DNA of 64,000 bases from Simplicispira suum (GTDB taxonomy: Bacteria > Pseudomonadota > Gammaproteobacteria > Burkholderiales > Burkholderiaceae_C): positions 62,001 through 126,000 of the forward strand of contig NZ_CP027670.1 of the NCBI RefSeq assembly GCF_003008595.1, written 5' to 3'. A program made the position numbers and the translations under genes. The notes below the pieces were generated by a model, which saw only the letters and a list, made by a program, of their open reading frames with translations, did no database searches and was not told the origin of the DNA. Positions within the stretch are counted from its first letter, which is position 1. The number at the start of each line of letters is the position of its first letter. Shown here piece after piece: positions 18,746 to 28,349 of the stretch.

Positions 18746-20254
18746 ATGTTGTGGAATTTCAAACGCATGGCAACGCGAACGGCCGCGGCAAGCCTGTCCA
18801 TAGCGGTAGCACTGGGCTCGCTTTCGCTACCGGCCCATGCTGGCCTGAAAGAAGCGCTCAATGAAATGTTCATCGGGACATCGACCAATCCTCAGGCGAT
18901 CAGCACTCAGCGCCTCAAGGGGATGTACGGCGGTTCCATGACCCTGCGCCCCATCAGCAGTGGGATCAACGTGATTCAATTTGCACCGCCCAAAATTGAT
19001 GCCGGCTGCGGGGGCGTCGATATATTCTTCGGATCGTTCTCGTTTATCAATGGGGCTCAATTCGAACAATTGATACGCTCGATTGCGGCCAATGCTGTGG
19101 GTTTTGCTATCAAAGCAGCCATTGAGTCCATGTGTTCTCCATGCGCCAAACTGATTGCGGAGTTGGAGGCGGCAATGAGAGAGCTTAATGCAATGGCCAA
19201 GAACACATGCGCCATCGGTAAGGCTATGCTTACCTCAGCGGGCAGAGGAAAGCTAATGGAGCAGGCTTCCGATATAGGGAAGCGCGTTTCTACTGCTCTG
19301 GGAAACTTCGCTGATGAATTGAAGGCAGAGAATAGCCGCAACTATACCAATCCAAACGAAACAGCGAAGGGGACAGGGCCTGGCACGGGGGGTACAGGAG
19401 CTGAAGTGGCGGCCAATAACCCATTGGACGGGAATTTGGTTTATCTAGCAGCAAGGGAATCATTGGATAACGGCGGAAATACACTGCGTTTATTTCTCAG
19501 CAGAAATGACGCAATCGGCATAGTGATGGGCCTGTATGGCGTCGTGATCGTCAATCCAGAGACCAATACGCCCAGTAATTGCTCTGGCACTACCCCGCCT
19601 GAGCGCTGCGTCAAAGACCCAGAAACCTTCGAGCCCACCATTACTCGATGGGACAACCTGATGTACCCGGCGCGGTTTGATCCCGATGGCGTGATGGTGC
19701 GCTCATGCGGTGGCTCTGATTGCCGTAGTGTTCCACCCGCAAGACTCCCGCTGGCTACCTGGGGTGGTGTCACGGAAATTATCAATAGGGCCCTGTTTGG
19801 TACCTCAGATATTCCAACATCTAAAGCCGATGTTTCACCTGATTCGGTCGTCGGCATGTTTGTGCACAAGTCGGGAGAGGGGGCGTTGAGCGCATCCGCG
19901 CGATCTTTGATCAGCGTTGCGCCGCTTCCAATTATCAACCTGATGATGGAAACGCAGGATATTGAAGGGGCATCCATGACCTTGGGGATTCAGCTTGCCG
20001 AAGTGCTCCCTCAATACTTGGCCTACAAAATGGCAGTTGAGTTTCAGGGGATCGGTGCAAACGTGTTTTCTGGCCAAACCAAGAAGGATATGCCGGCTCT
20101 CTATGAGCGGAACCTGAAAGAGAAAGCGCGCCAACTGGATGCACTCAAACCTGTGGATGGCACCATGGCAAAAATCTTGAATGAGACCACGAAATCTATG
20201 GTGAATATTCGAAATCTCACGCGTTCTCAATTGAGCGTGGCCCCTAAACGCTAG
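18746..20254 (+). CDS. traH: TraH, pilus assembly protein
   Basis: 502 residues from ATG 18746, three bases after the traF stop and behind AAAAAGG. The signal peptide ends AHAG. The early segment YGGSMTLRPISSGINVIQFAPPKIDAGCGGVDIFFGSFSFINGAQFEQLIRSIA is diagnostic of TraH. TraH is periplasmic or outer-membrane associated and works with TraF, TraU and TraW in pilus extension. Confidence 0.93.
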   Translation: MLWNFKRMATRTAAASLSIAVALGSLSLPAHAGLKEALNEMFIGTSTNPQAISTQRLKGMYGGSMTLRPISSGINVIQFAPPKIDAGCGGVDIFFGSFSFINGAQFEQLIRSIAANAVGFAIKAAIESMCSPCAKLIAELEAAMRELNAMAKNTCAIGKAMLTSAGRGKLMEQASDIGKRVSTALGNFADELKAENSRNYTNPNETAKGTGPGTGGTGAEVAANNPLDGNLVYLAARESLDNGGNTLRLFLSRNDAIGIVMGLYGVVIVNPETNTPSNCSGTTPPERCVKDPETFEPTITRWDNLMYPARFDPDGVMVRSCGGSDCRSVPPARLPLATWGGVTEIINRALFGTSDIPTSKADVSPDSVVGMFVHKSGEGALSASARSLISVAPLPIINLMMETQDIEGASMTLGIQLAEVLPQYLAYKMAVEFQGIGANVFSGQTKKDMPALYERNLKEKARQLDALKPVDGTMAKILNETTKSMVNIRNLTRSQLSVAPKR

Positions 20255-20262
20255 GAGTCGAG

Positions 20263-23200
20263 ATGTCTTTAACCATTTATACCGTTTCGGATCCGGCTAC
20301 CGTTGGGTCAGTGATGACCTCCATGGCTATGTTCTTTACCCAGGACTCGTGGGTAGGGGGAGCCCTCAAGCTCGCTTTGATTTGCAGCCTCCTGGCTATT
20401 CTTGCCAAGGGTGTCCTGGCCAGGGAGGGGCTGCGCCTGGATGTCATGCTGATACAGCTCTTGGTAGTAATGGCGGCATTCATCCCGAAGACCACGGTCG
20501 TCATTGAGCAGTTTGACAATAACGCCCCTGTGCGTGTGGTGGATGATGTCCCATATGCGATCGCATTTCCCGGAGCAATTGCAGGGGCATTCGCGCTTTA
20601 CATGACACAAAAAATAGAAACCGTCATGTCAGGAGTTAACGGCAAATATATTGCCCCAAGCGGGGAGCTCGATCCATTTATGCCGGCACGCGTGCTCATG
20701 CAAATCGCGACGGCACCTCTCGATCCTGCGAGACACGTGGACCCCAATCTGACGCAGACGCTGTATTACGCCTCGCGCTATTGCGGAAAACCAGAATTGA
20801 TGAATATCGAATTTGCGCAAACAGCCAATGGTTTTGTTAAGTTTGCCGATGCTTTGAATTCGGACGGGACACCGACATTTATCTATTCGAAGAGTCATCC
20901 CTATCGACCTGGTGAACCATCCGGGCAAGTTGCCACCTGCGCGGATGTAGCCACTTATATCAGGGATATAGGATTGCAACTAGCCTCGCAAGACGCTGTT
21001 ATGTTCAAAAGTACGCTCGACGGAATTGCGCGAACGAGCGACAGCAAGCGTTATAGCGAGAATCAAACGGGGACACAAACAACCAAGGAATGGGTTGACC
21101 TCTTGCCTGAATTAAATCGTGTAGCCCCGGCACATGCGGCGCTTGACAACCTGGCCGTGGCCAACTTGATGACCTATACGATCCTCAAACAAACGGCACG
21201 GGATTCGCGCAACCCCATAGACGAGATTGTAGAACTCCAGCGTGACACCGGCTTATTCCAGTGGGCGAAAGAAGAATCATCCCAGGCATTGATGGTGACA
21301 ACCACAGCGCCCAAATTTATGGATATTCTTTTTTTTATTTTCATAGCCGCCACACCCATCGTGATGTTTGTTGTAGCGGCTAACCCTGCCACCGGACTGA
21401 AGGTGGCTGCAGGCTATGTGCTTTTTGGATTGTGGACCCAAAGCTGGATTCCTATGCTGGCCATTATCAATGGCTGGTACCAAGCCGAAATTCAGGGATT
21501 TGCAGCGCCAGGGGTAGAGGGGCTTACTCCTGAATATTTGTCATCCCTTATGAGGCACGTGCATACAGCCACCATTGCTGCCTCGAACATGCTGCAGTCT
21601 GCTCCCTACATGATGTTTGCAATCATGACTGGCAGTATGTTTGCCATGTCCAACATGATTGCTAAAGCCGCACCATCTGGCGGTGCCAGCGCGGGAGGCG
21701 AAAGCGGATCTGGAACGGGAGGATCGTCTGGAAAGGGGCCAATGGCAATTGGCGGGGGTGCTCTTGTGGGCAATCAAATCAATCCAGGGGCGCAGTTGCA
21801 GGGTCTGCAGCAGGCCCAGGCCTTGGCAGGCGGTCAATCTAGGATAAGGGATTTGAATTCACGAGGAGACGCCAATTCTGTAGTAATGGGTCAACCAACA
21901 TTTGGTTCAGGCGGAGATGTTTCTGCTGTGGTCGCTGCTGCAACCGAGACATCTGCGGCACTCAGGTCGTCATTAGGCCAGCAGTTTGCTCGGGTAGCTA
22001 AAGATAGCGCGAGTTTGGCCAAAGCGTCTTCTTCTTATGTCCGAGGTGACCAGCTTGCCCAGGCACTGCAGTCGGCAGGGTTCGACGCAAACTACCACTC
22101 TGATACTGATTCGGTAGTTGGGGATGGGTTTAGCTACTCGATGAAGGATGGAGTTCAAAGTCAGTCACAAGCCGTCTTTGGTGGGAAGGGTGATTTGTCT
22201 CTTGGAGGTGGAGTTGGAGGTGGAGGGTTCAATTTTAAAGCCGCAGCGGCATTAGCGGCGGCCCTTAATAAAATTTCAACTGATATTCAGGCATTGGAAC
22301 ACGGCCGAAAGCAAGAAGGGGGGACGAAAGCGACTTCCGGGGGGGGAGTCACCGGGAGGTCGGGTAAGTCGGCAAGCGAGGGAGTGGGCGGAGGATCGGG
22401 TGCAGATTTCAAAGAGATGGCGCAAAAGGCCAAAGAGATGTCTGACGCTTTCCAGAATATTGCACAGCAAATCAAGTCGCTCGATCAAGCTGACAAATTT
22501 ACCCAAACCGCGAGTAACAGTGGGAATGCTGGCACAAGCGCTCAGTTGAAATTTGGCGATATTGCGAACCTCTATGCGACCAAACACAATACGGCGAGCG
22601 GCAACGCTGAAGGGGCGCGGCAAAAAGTGATTGCGGCTATTGGCGGCGAATTGGGAATGAAGCTTGGCGAGCAGATCAAGCAAAACCAAGACAAATTGAG
22701 AAGTGCCAATACTGGCGCCACCCATGCTCTTTCAGAAGATCAGATTGCCGCGGTAGCTGCATTGCAAGCGCTTGAGACGATGAAGAATCAGAGCGGGAAC
22801 GCGGGGAAACTAGAAGCGCTATCTGGAATGGCTCGTCTCGCTGCTGCGGCAGGGGCGCATGATGCTTCGCCGGCGATTTCCCAACTTGCGCAGGCTGAGA
22901 ACGTATTCAAGGGTGTTATAGACAACCTGGCCAGTATGGATAAAGGGGTGCGGCCAGCAGTTGATCAAGCTGCGGCAGGGGCTGCTGCGGCAACGAGTGA
23001 TGGCACAAACGATATACATCGTCAAAAGGTCGAGGCTCAGCAAAACTCCGATAAAGGACGGGCAGCGGCTACATATGGGAGCGCAGTCGGAGGAGTCGGA
23101 CGCGTTGATGCCGAGGGGCGGCAAGCTAAGCAGGCGCAAGATGGCAGCGGATTTATTCCCCAGTTTATGCGCGCAATGGATACGAGCGGTCTGATGTTGG

Positions 23201-26200
23201 AGGCTGGGCAGAGGCAAACGATGCGCCCAACGATCCCCGACATGGCCCCATCAGGTGCCCGTGTTATGGGGAGCGATGCCAAATACGTGAAGCAAGGGCA
23301 AGCTGAAGGCTCCGATAGGACACAAAGAGCCGACCAGGCTCCGTCCCGTGCCGCCGTCAAGGATATATATGGGCCGCTCATGGATAGGAAAGAAGGCCAA
23401 ATTGATGCCGCTAATGAACGCAGAGCAGCGCAAGGCCTTCCATTAATTGATAAGCATGCCGCATTGAGTAAATGGGCCAATACGGAGCTGAAAAATCGGC
23501 AAGGCGATAGGGATTTTGAGAGCACGTACGGACAACCGGTACCGAAGCCCGCGAGCGCTGGATCTGCGGGCGCACCTGCGCCGGCGCATCCATCGGCACC
23601 ATCTCCGGCGCCTTCGCCGGCACCTGTGCAGGCAGTTAGGGGTGCTGCAGCAGGAGGCGCTGCAGCGGCGAATATCGTGACTGGGGCAGCTTCGGCCGGC
23701 CTGGTGGCAGCCAGGGCGATTACAGGGGCGCCTGCTTCGTTTGAGCAGCCGAAGGGCGGCCCCCGTAGCGGTAGCGGAGGTGGTAGCGGTGGTGGTGGTG
23801 GTGGTGGTGGTTACGGTGGGGATGTGGCACCCCAACCCTCAGCGGCAAAGACCGTTGCGCCTGCCCCGGCCGCCGTGAGCGCGCCGAACGAGGCGGCGCC
23901 TCAACCAGCAGCCGCCCCTGCCGTCGCCCCTGCGCCGGTGGCGGCCAGCGCGCCGCCCGAGGCCGCGCCCCATGCTGTAGCCGCTCCCGCCGTCGCACCT
24001 GCGCCAGTGGCGGCCAGTGCGCCGACCGAGGCGGCGCCTCAACCTGCGGCAGCACCTGCCGTCGCAGCGGCACCGGCCGCAGTGAGCGCAGCGCCCGAGG
24101 CCGCGCCTCAGCCCGCGGCGGCTCCCGCTGTTGCATCGGCACCGGCCGCCGTGAGCGCGCCGAACGAGGCGGCGCCTCAACCAGCAGCCGCCCCTGCCGT
24201 CGCCCCTGCGCCGGTGGTGGCCAGCGCGCCGAGCGAGGCATCGCCCCAGCCCGCGGCAGCTCCCGCTGTCGCACCTGCACCGGCCGCAGTGAGCGCAGCG
24301 CCCGAGGCCGCGCCTCAGCCCGCGGCGGCTCCCGCTGTCGCACCTGCACCGGCAGCGACCAGCGCAGCGCCCGAGGCAGCGCCCCAGCCAGCGGCAGCGC
24401 CTGCCGTCGCCCCTGCGCCGGTGGCGGCCAGTGCGCCGAGCGATGCGGCCCCCCAGCCCGCGGCAGCTCCCGCTGTCGCACCTGCACCGGCAGCGATCAG
24501 CGCAGCGCCTGAGGCCGCGCCTCAGCCCGCAGCGGCTCCCGCTGTCGCAGCGGCACCGGCCGCAGTGAGCGCAGCGCCCGAGGCCGCGCCTCAGCCCGCG
24601 GCGGCTCCCGCTGTTGCATCGGCACCGGCCGCCGTGAGCGCGCCGAACGAGGCGGCGCCTCAACCAGCAGCCGCCCCTGCCGTCGCCCCTGCGCCGGTGG
24701 TGGCCAGCGCGCCGAGCGAGGCATCGCCCCAGCCCGCGGCAGCTCCCGCTGTCGCACCTGCACCGGCCGCAGTGAGCGCAGCGCCCGAGGCCGCGCCTCA
24801 GCCCGCGGCGGCTCCCGCTGTCGCACCTGCACCGGCAGCGACCAGCGCAGCGCCCGAGGCAGCGCCCCAGCCAGCGGCAGCGCCTGCCGTCGCCCCTGCG
24901 CCGGTGGCGGCCAGTGCGCCGAGCGATGCGGCCCCCCAGCCCGCGGCAGCTCCCGCTGTCGCACCTGCACCGGCAGCGATCAGCGCAGCGCCTGAGGCCG
25001 CGCCTCAGCCCGCAGCGGCTCCCGCTGTCGCAGCGGCACCGGCCGCAGTGAGCGCAGCGCCCGAGGCCGCGCCTCAGCCCGCGGCGGCTCCCGCTGTTGC
25101 ATCGGCACCGGCCGCCGTGAGCGCGCCGAACGAGGCGGCGCCTCAACCAGCAGCCGCCCCTGCCGTCGCCCCTGCGCCGGTGGTGGCCAGCGCGCCGAGC
25201 GAGGCATCGCCCCAGCCCGCGGCAGCTCCCGCTGTCGCACCTGCACCGGCCGCAGTGAGCGCAGCGCCCGAGGCCGCGCCTCAGCCCGCGGCGGCTCCCG
25301 CTGTCGCACCTGCACCGGCAGCGACCAGCGCAGCGCCCGAGGCAGCGCCCCAGCCAGCGGCAGCGCCTGCCGTCGCCCCTGCGCCGGTGGCGGCCAGTGC
25401 GCCGAGCGATGCGGCCCCCCAGCCCGCGGCAGCTCCCGCTGTCGCACCTGCACCGGCAGCGATCAGCGCAGCGCCTGAGGCCGCGCCTCAGCCCGCAGCG
25501 GCTCCCGCTGTCGCAGCGGCACCGGCCGCAGTGAGCGCAGCACCCGAGGCAGCGCCTCAACCCGCAGCCGCTCCTGCCGTCGCACCTGCTCCAGTGGCGG
25601 CCAGCGCGCCGCCCGAGGCCGCTCCCCAGGCTGTAGCCGCTCCCGCCGTCGCACCTGCGCCAGTGGCGCCCAGTGCGCCGACCGAGGCAGCGCCTCAACC
25701 CGCAGCCGCCCCTGCCGTCGCCCCTGCGCCGGTGGCGGCCAGTGCGCCGAGCGATGCGGCCCCCCAGCCCGCGGCAGCTCCCGCTGTCGCACCTGCACCG
25801 GCAGCGACCAGCGCAGCGCCCGAGGCCGCGCCTCAGCCCGCAGCGGCTCCCGCTGTCGCACCTGCACCGGCCGCAGTGAGCGCAGCGCCCGAGGCCGCGC
25901 CTCAGCCCGCAGCGGCTCCCGCCGTCGCAGCGGCACCGGCCGCAGTGAGCGCAGCGCCCGAGGCAGCGCCCCAGCCTGCGGCAGCACCTGCCGTCGCCCC
26001 AGCTCCGGTGGCGGCCAGCGCGCCGAGCGATGCGGCCCCCCAGCCCGCGGCAGCTCCCGCTGTTGCATCGGCTCCGGCCGCCGTGAGCGCAGCGCCCGAG
26101 GCCGCGCCTCAACCCGCAGCGGCTCCCGCTGTTGCACCGGCACCGGCCGCAGTGAGCGCAGCGCCCGAGGCAGCGCCCCAGCCTGCGGCAGCACCTGCCG

Positions 26201-28239
26201 TCGCCCCAGCTCCGGTGGCGGCCAGCGCGCCGAGCGATGCGGCCCCCCAGCCCGCGGCAGCTCCCGCTGTTGCATCGGCTCCGGCCGCCGTGAGCGCAGC
26301 GCCCGAGGCCGCGCCTCAACCCGCAGCGGCTCCCGCTGTTGCACCGGCACCGGCCGCAGTGAGCGCAGCGCCCGAGGCAGCGCCCCAGCCTGCGGCAGCA
26401 CCTGCCGTCGCCCCAGCTCCGGTGGCGGCCAGCGCGCCGAGCGATGCGGCCCCCCAGCCCGCGGCAGCTCCCGCTGTCGCACCTGCACCGGCAGCGACCA
26501 GCGCAGCGCCCGAGGCAGCGCCCCAGCCAGCGGCAGCGCCTGCCGTCGCCCCAGCTCCGGTGGCGGCCAGTGCGCCGAGCGATGCGGCCCCCCAGCCCGC
26601 GGCAGCTCCCGCTGTCGCACCTGCACCGGCAGCGATCAGCGCAGCGCCCGAGGCCGCGCCTCAGCCCGCAGCGGCTCCCGCTGTCGCAGCGGCACCGGCC
26701 GCAGTGAGCGCAGCACCCGAGGCAGCGCCTCAACCCGCAGCCGCTCCTGCCGTCGCACCTGCTCCAGCAGCGGCCAGCGCATCGAGCGAGGCAGCGCCCC
26801 AGCCCGCAGCCGCTCCTGCCGTCGCACCTGCTCCAGCAGCGGCCAGCGCACCGCCCGAGGCCGCGCCTCAGCCCGCAGCCGCTCCGGCTGTCGCACCTGC
26901 TCCAGCAGCGGCCAGCGCATCGAGCGAGGCAGCGCCCCAGTCTGCAGCCGCCCCTGCCGTCGCACCTGCGCCGGTCGCGGTCAGCGCGCAGCCCGAGGCC
27001 GCGCCCCAGTCTGCAGCCGCCCCTGCCGTCGCACCTGCGCCGGTGGCGGTCAGCGCGCAGCCCGAGGCCGCGCCTCAGCCCGCAGCGGCTCCCGCTGTCG
27101 CAGCGGCACCGGCCACAGTGAGCGCACCGCCCGAGGCCGCGCCTCAGCCCGCAGCCGCCCCTGCCGTCGCACCTGCGCCGGTGGCGGTCAGCGCGCAGCC
27201 CGAGGCCGCGCCCCAGCCCGCAGCGGCTCCCGCTGTTGCAACGGCACCGGCCACAGTGAGCGCACCGCCCGAGGCCGCGCCTCAGCCCGCAGCCGCTCCG
27301 GCCGTCGCACCTGCGCCGGTGGCGGCCAGTGCGCCGCCCGAGGCCGCGCCTCAGCCCGCAGCGGCTCCCGCTGTCGCAGCGGCACCGGCCACAGTGAGCG
27401 CACCGCCCGAGGCCGCGCCTCAGCCCGCAGCCGCCCCTGCCGTCGCACCTGCGCCGGTGGCGGTCAGCGCGCAGCCCGAGGCCGCGCCCCAGCCCGCAGC
27501 GGCTCCCGCTGTTGCAACGGCACCGGCCACAGTGAGCGCACCGCCCGAGGCCGCGCCCCAGTCTGCAGCCGCCCCTGCCGTCGCACCTGCGCCGGTGGCG
27601 GTCAGCGCGCAGCCCGAGGCCGCGCCCCAGCCCGCAGCGGCTCCCGCTGTTGCAACGGCACCGGCCACAGTGAGCGCACCGCCCGAGGCCGCGCCTCAGC
27701 CCGCAGCCGCTCCGGCCGTCGCACCTGCGCCGGTGGCGGCCAGTGCGCCGCCCGAGGCCGCGCCTCAGCCCGCAGCGGCTCCTGCCGTCGCACCTGCGCC
27801 GGTGGCGGTCAGCGCTCCGAGCGAGGCGGCGCCTCAACAAGCAGCCGCTCCCGCTGTCGCACCAGCTCCGGTAGCGTCCAGCGCGCCGAGCGAGGCAGCG
27901 CCTCAACAAGCAGCCGCTCCTGCCGTCGCAGCAGCGCCGGCCGCCACCACCGCACCGAGCGATGCAGCACCCCAACAGGCATCGGCTCCCGCTCCGCAAC
28001 AGCCAACAGCGCCTTCCGTTGAAACCGTGCCCGGATCTGGGGGCGCTTCTAGCGGCGCGTCTCTCCCCACTCTCGGAGGCGGGGGCGGGGGGGTGCTGAC
28101 TGGCGGAGGGGCAGCAAACGGCTGGGGCGGTGGCGGAGCAGCGCAGCCTAACAGCCAACCTCAGCAGGGAAATGGACGGCCTCAGCAAATCCAAGGAAGG
28201 CAGGGTTCCAATTCGCGAACGATCCCAGGTAGGCAATAG
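20263..28239 (+). CDS. traG: TraG, mating-pair stabilisation protein with a giant Ala/Pro repeat region
   Basis: 2658 residues, nearly three times F TraG (938). The N-terminal part is a normal TraG_N membrane domain, starting with the family's VGSVMTSMAMFFTQDSW-like segment and with helices near residues 30-90 and 355-460. A Gly/Ser/Ala-rich periplasmic part runs to about residue 1185. From about 1190 to 2580 it consists of some 60 copies of a 23-residue unit of the form APQPAAAPAVAPAPVAAS followed by APxEA. A Gly-rich tail ends the protein. F TraG is needed for pilus assembly, mating-pair stability and exclusion. The repeat could be an extended stalk; that is an inference. Confidence 0.92.
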   Translation: MSLTIYTVSDPATVGSVMTSMAMFFTQDSWVGGALKLALICSLLAILAKGVLAREGLRLDVMLIQLLVVMAAFIPKTTVVIEQFDNNAPVRVVDDVPYAIAFPGAIAGAFALYMTQKIETVMSGVNGKYIAPSGELDPFMPARVLMQIATAPLDPARHVDPNLTQTLYYASRYCGKPELMNIEFAQTANGFVKFADALNSDGTPTFIYSKSHPYRPGEPSGQVATCADVATYIRDIGLQLASQDAVMFKSTLDGIARTSDSKRYSENQTGTQTTKEWVDLLPELNRVAPAHAALDNLAVANLMTYTILKQTARDSRNPIDEIVELQRDTGLFQWAKEESSQALMVTTTAPKFMDILFFIFIAATPIVMFVVAANPATGLKVAAGYVLFGLWTQSWIPMLAIINGWYQAEIQGFAAPGVEGLTPEYLSSLMRHVHTATIAASNMLQSAPYMMFAIMTGSMFAMSNMIAKAAPSGGASAGGESGSGTGGSSGKGPMAIGGGALVGNQINPGAQLQGLQQAQALAGGQSRIRDLNSRGDANSVVMGQPTFGSGGDVSAVVAAATETSAALRSSLGQQFARVAKDSASLAKASSSYVRGDQLAQALQSAGFDANYHSDTDSVVGDGFSYSMKDGVQSQSQAVFGGKGDLSLGGGVGGGGFNFKAAAALAAALNKISTDIQALEHGRKQEGGTKATSGGGVTGRSGKSASEGVGGGSGADFKEMAQKAKEMSDAFQNIAQQIKSLDQADKFTQTASNSGNAGTSAQLKFGDIANLYATKHNTASGNAEGARQKVIAAIGGELGMKLGEQIKQNQDKLRSANTGATHALSEDQIAAVAALQALETMKNQSGNAGKLEALSGMARLAAAAGAHDASPAISQLAQAENVFKGVIDNLASMDKGVRPAVDQAAAGAAAATSDGTNDIHRQKVEAQQNSDKGRAAATYGSAVGGVGRVDAEGRQAKQAQDGSGFIPQFMRAMDTSGLMLEAGQRQTMRPTIPDMAPSGARVMGSDAKYVKQGQAEGSDRTQRADQAPSRAAVKDIYGPLMDRKEGQIDAANERRAAQGLPLIDKHAALSKWANTELKNRQGDRDFESTYGQPVPKPASAGSAGAPAPAHPSAPSPAPSPAPVQAVRGAAAGGAAAANIVTGAASAGLVAARAITGAPASFEQPKGGPRSGSGGGSGGGGGGGGYGGDVAPQPSAAKTVAPAPAAVSAPNEAAPQPAAAPAVAPAPVAASAPPEAAPHAVAAPAVAPAPVAASAPTEAAPQPAAAPAVAAAPAAVSAAPEAAPQPAAAPAVASAPAAVSAPNEAAPQPAAAPAVAPAPVVASAPSEASPQPAAAPAVAPAPAAVSAAPEAAPQPAAAPAVAPAPAATSAAPEAAPQPAAAPAVAPAPVAASAPSDAAPQPAAAPAVAPAPAAISAAPEAAPQPAAAPAVAAAPAAVSAAPEAAPQPAAAPAVASAPAAVSAPNEAAPQPAAAPAVAPAPVVASAPSEASPQPAAAPAVAPAPAAVSAAPEAAPQPAAAPAVAPAPAATSAAPEAAPQPAAAPAVAPAPVAASAPSDAAPQPAAAPAVAPAPAAISAAPEAAPQPAAAPAVAAAPAAVSAAPEAAPQPAAAPAVASAPAAVSAPNEAAPQPAAAPAVAPAPVVASAPSEASPQPAAAPAVAPAPAAVSAAPEAAPQPAAAPAVAPAPAATSAAPEAAPQPAAAPAVAPAPVAASAPSDAAPQPAAAPAVAPAPAAISAAPEAAPQPAAAPAVAAAPAAVSAAPEAAPQPAAAPAVAPAPVAASAPPEAAPQAVAAPAVAPAPVAPSAPTEAAPQPAAAPAVAPAPVAASAPSDAAPQPAAAPAVAPAPAATSAAPEAAPQPAAAPAVAPAPAAVSAAPEAAPQPAAAPAVAAAPAAVSAAPEAAPQPAAAPAVAPAPVAASAPSDAAPQPAAAPAVASAPAAVSAAPEAAPQPAAAPAVAPAPAAVSAAPEAAPQPAAAPAVAPAPVAASAPSDAAPQPAAAPAVASAPAAVSAAPEAAPQPAAAPAVAPAPAAVSAAPEAAPQPAAAPAVAPAPVAASAPSDAAPQPAAAPAVAPAPAATSAAPEAAPQPAAAPAVAPAPVAASAPSDAAPQPAAAPAVAPAPAAISAAPEAAPQPAAAPAVAAAPAAVSAAPEAAPQPAAAPAVAPAPAAASASSEAAPQPAAAPAVAPAPAAASAPPEAAPQPAAAPAVAPAPAAASASSEAAPQSAAAPAVAPAPVAVSAQPEAAPQSAAAPAVAPAPVAVSAQPEAAPQPAAAPAVAAAPATVSAPPEAAPQPAAAPAVAPAPVAVSAQPEAAPQPAAAPAVATAPATVSAPPEAAPQPAAAPAVAPAPVAASAPPEAAPQPAAAPAVAAAPATVSAPPEAAPQPAAAPAVAPAPVAVSAQPEAAPQPAAAPAVATAPATVSAPPEAAPQSAAAPAVAPAPVAVSAQPEAAPQPAAAPAVATAPATVSAPPEAAPQPAAAPAVAPAPVAASAPPEAAPQPAAAPAVAPAPVAVSAPSEAAPQQAAAPAVAPAPVASSAPSEAAPQQAAAPAVAAAPAATTAPSDAAPQQASAPAPQQPTAPSVETVPGSGGASSGASLPTLGGGGGGVLTGGGAANGWGGGGAAQPNSQPQQGNGRPQQIQGRQGSNSRTIPGRQ
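23830..28010 (+). repeat. traG: Tandem array of about 60 degenerate 69-bp units inside traG
   Basis: Each unit encodes 23 residues built around PQPAAAPAVA. Units differ mostly at third codon positions and at four protein positions (P/A after AVA, V/A/T, A/S/T, and the APxE block). All are in frame and no stop interrupts them, which points to selection for translation. The GC-rich array creates long spurious open frames on the other strand. Confidence 0.97.
24061..25509 (+). repeat. traG: Three near-identical 483-bp higher-order repeats within the traG array
   Basis: Copies run 24061-24543, 24544-25026 and 25027-25509. Each contains seven 69-bp units (161 residues). The near identity compared with the diverged flanking units points to recent unequal recombination or slippage. 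Confidence 0.9.
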
Positions 28240-28349
28240 GTTCTATTGAGATCGAGACGCGACGGTTGCAAGCGCGTCTTGAGCCAAAGTTGAAGGCGCT
28301 TCTTTCTAGGATTGCTCAATCCATAAGCGCCCTCAACGAACGCTCTCCT

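Noticed and set aside
23830..28010. Regular repeat spacing that might suggest a CRISPR array
   Set aside because: Units are directly abutting, coding and variable throughout, without unique spacers; no cas genes are nearby.
23839..28236. A 1465-codon open frame on the minus strand through the traG repeat
   Set aside because: It reads Cys/Arg/Gly-rich nonsense caused by the GC-rich 69-bp repeat; the plus-strand frame is continuous with the TraG domain.
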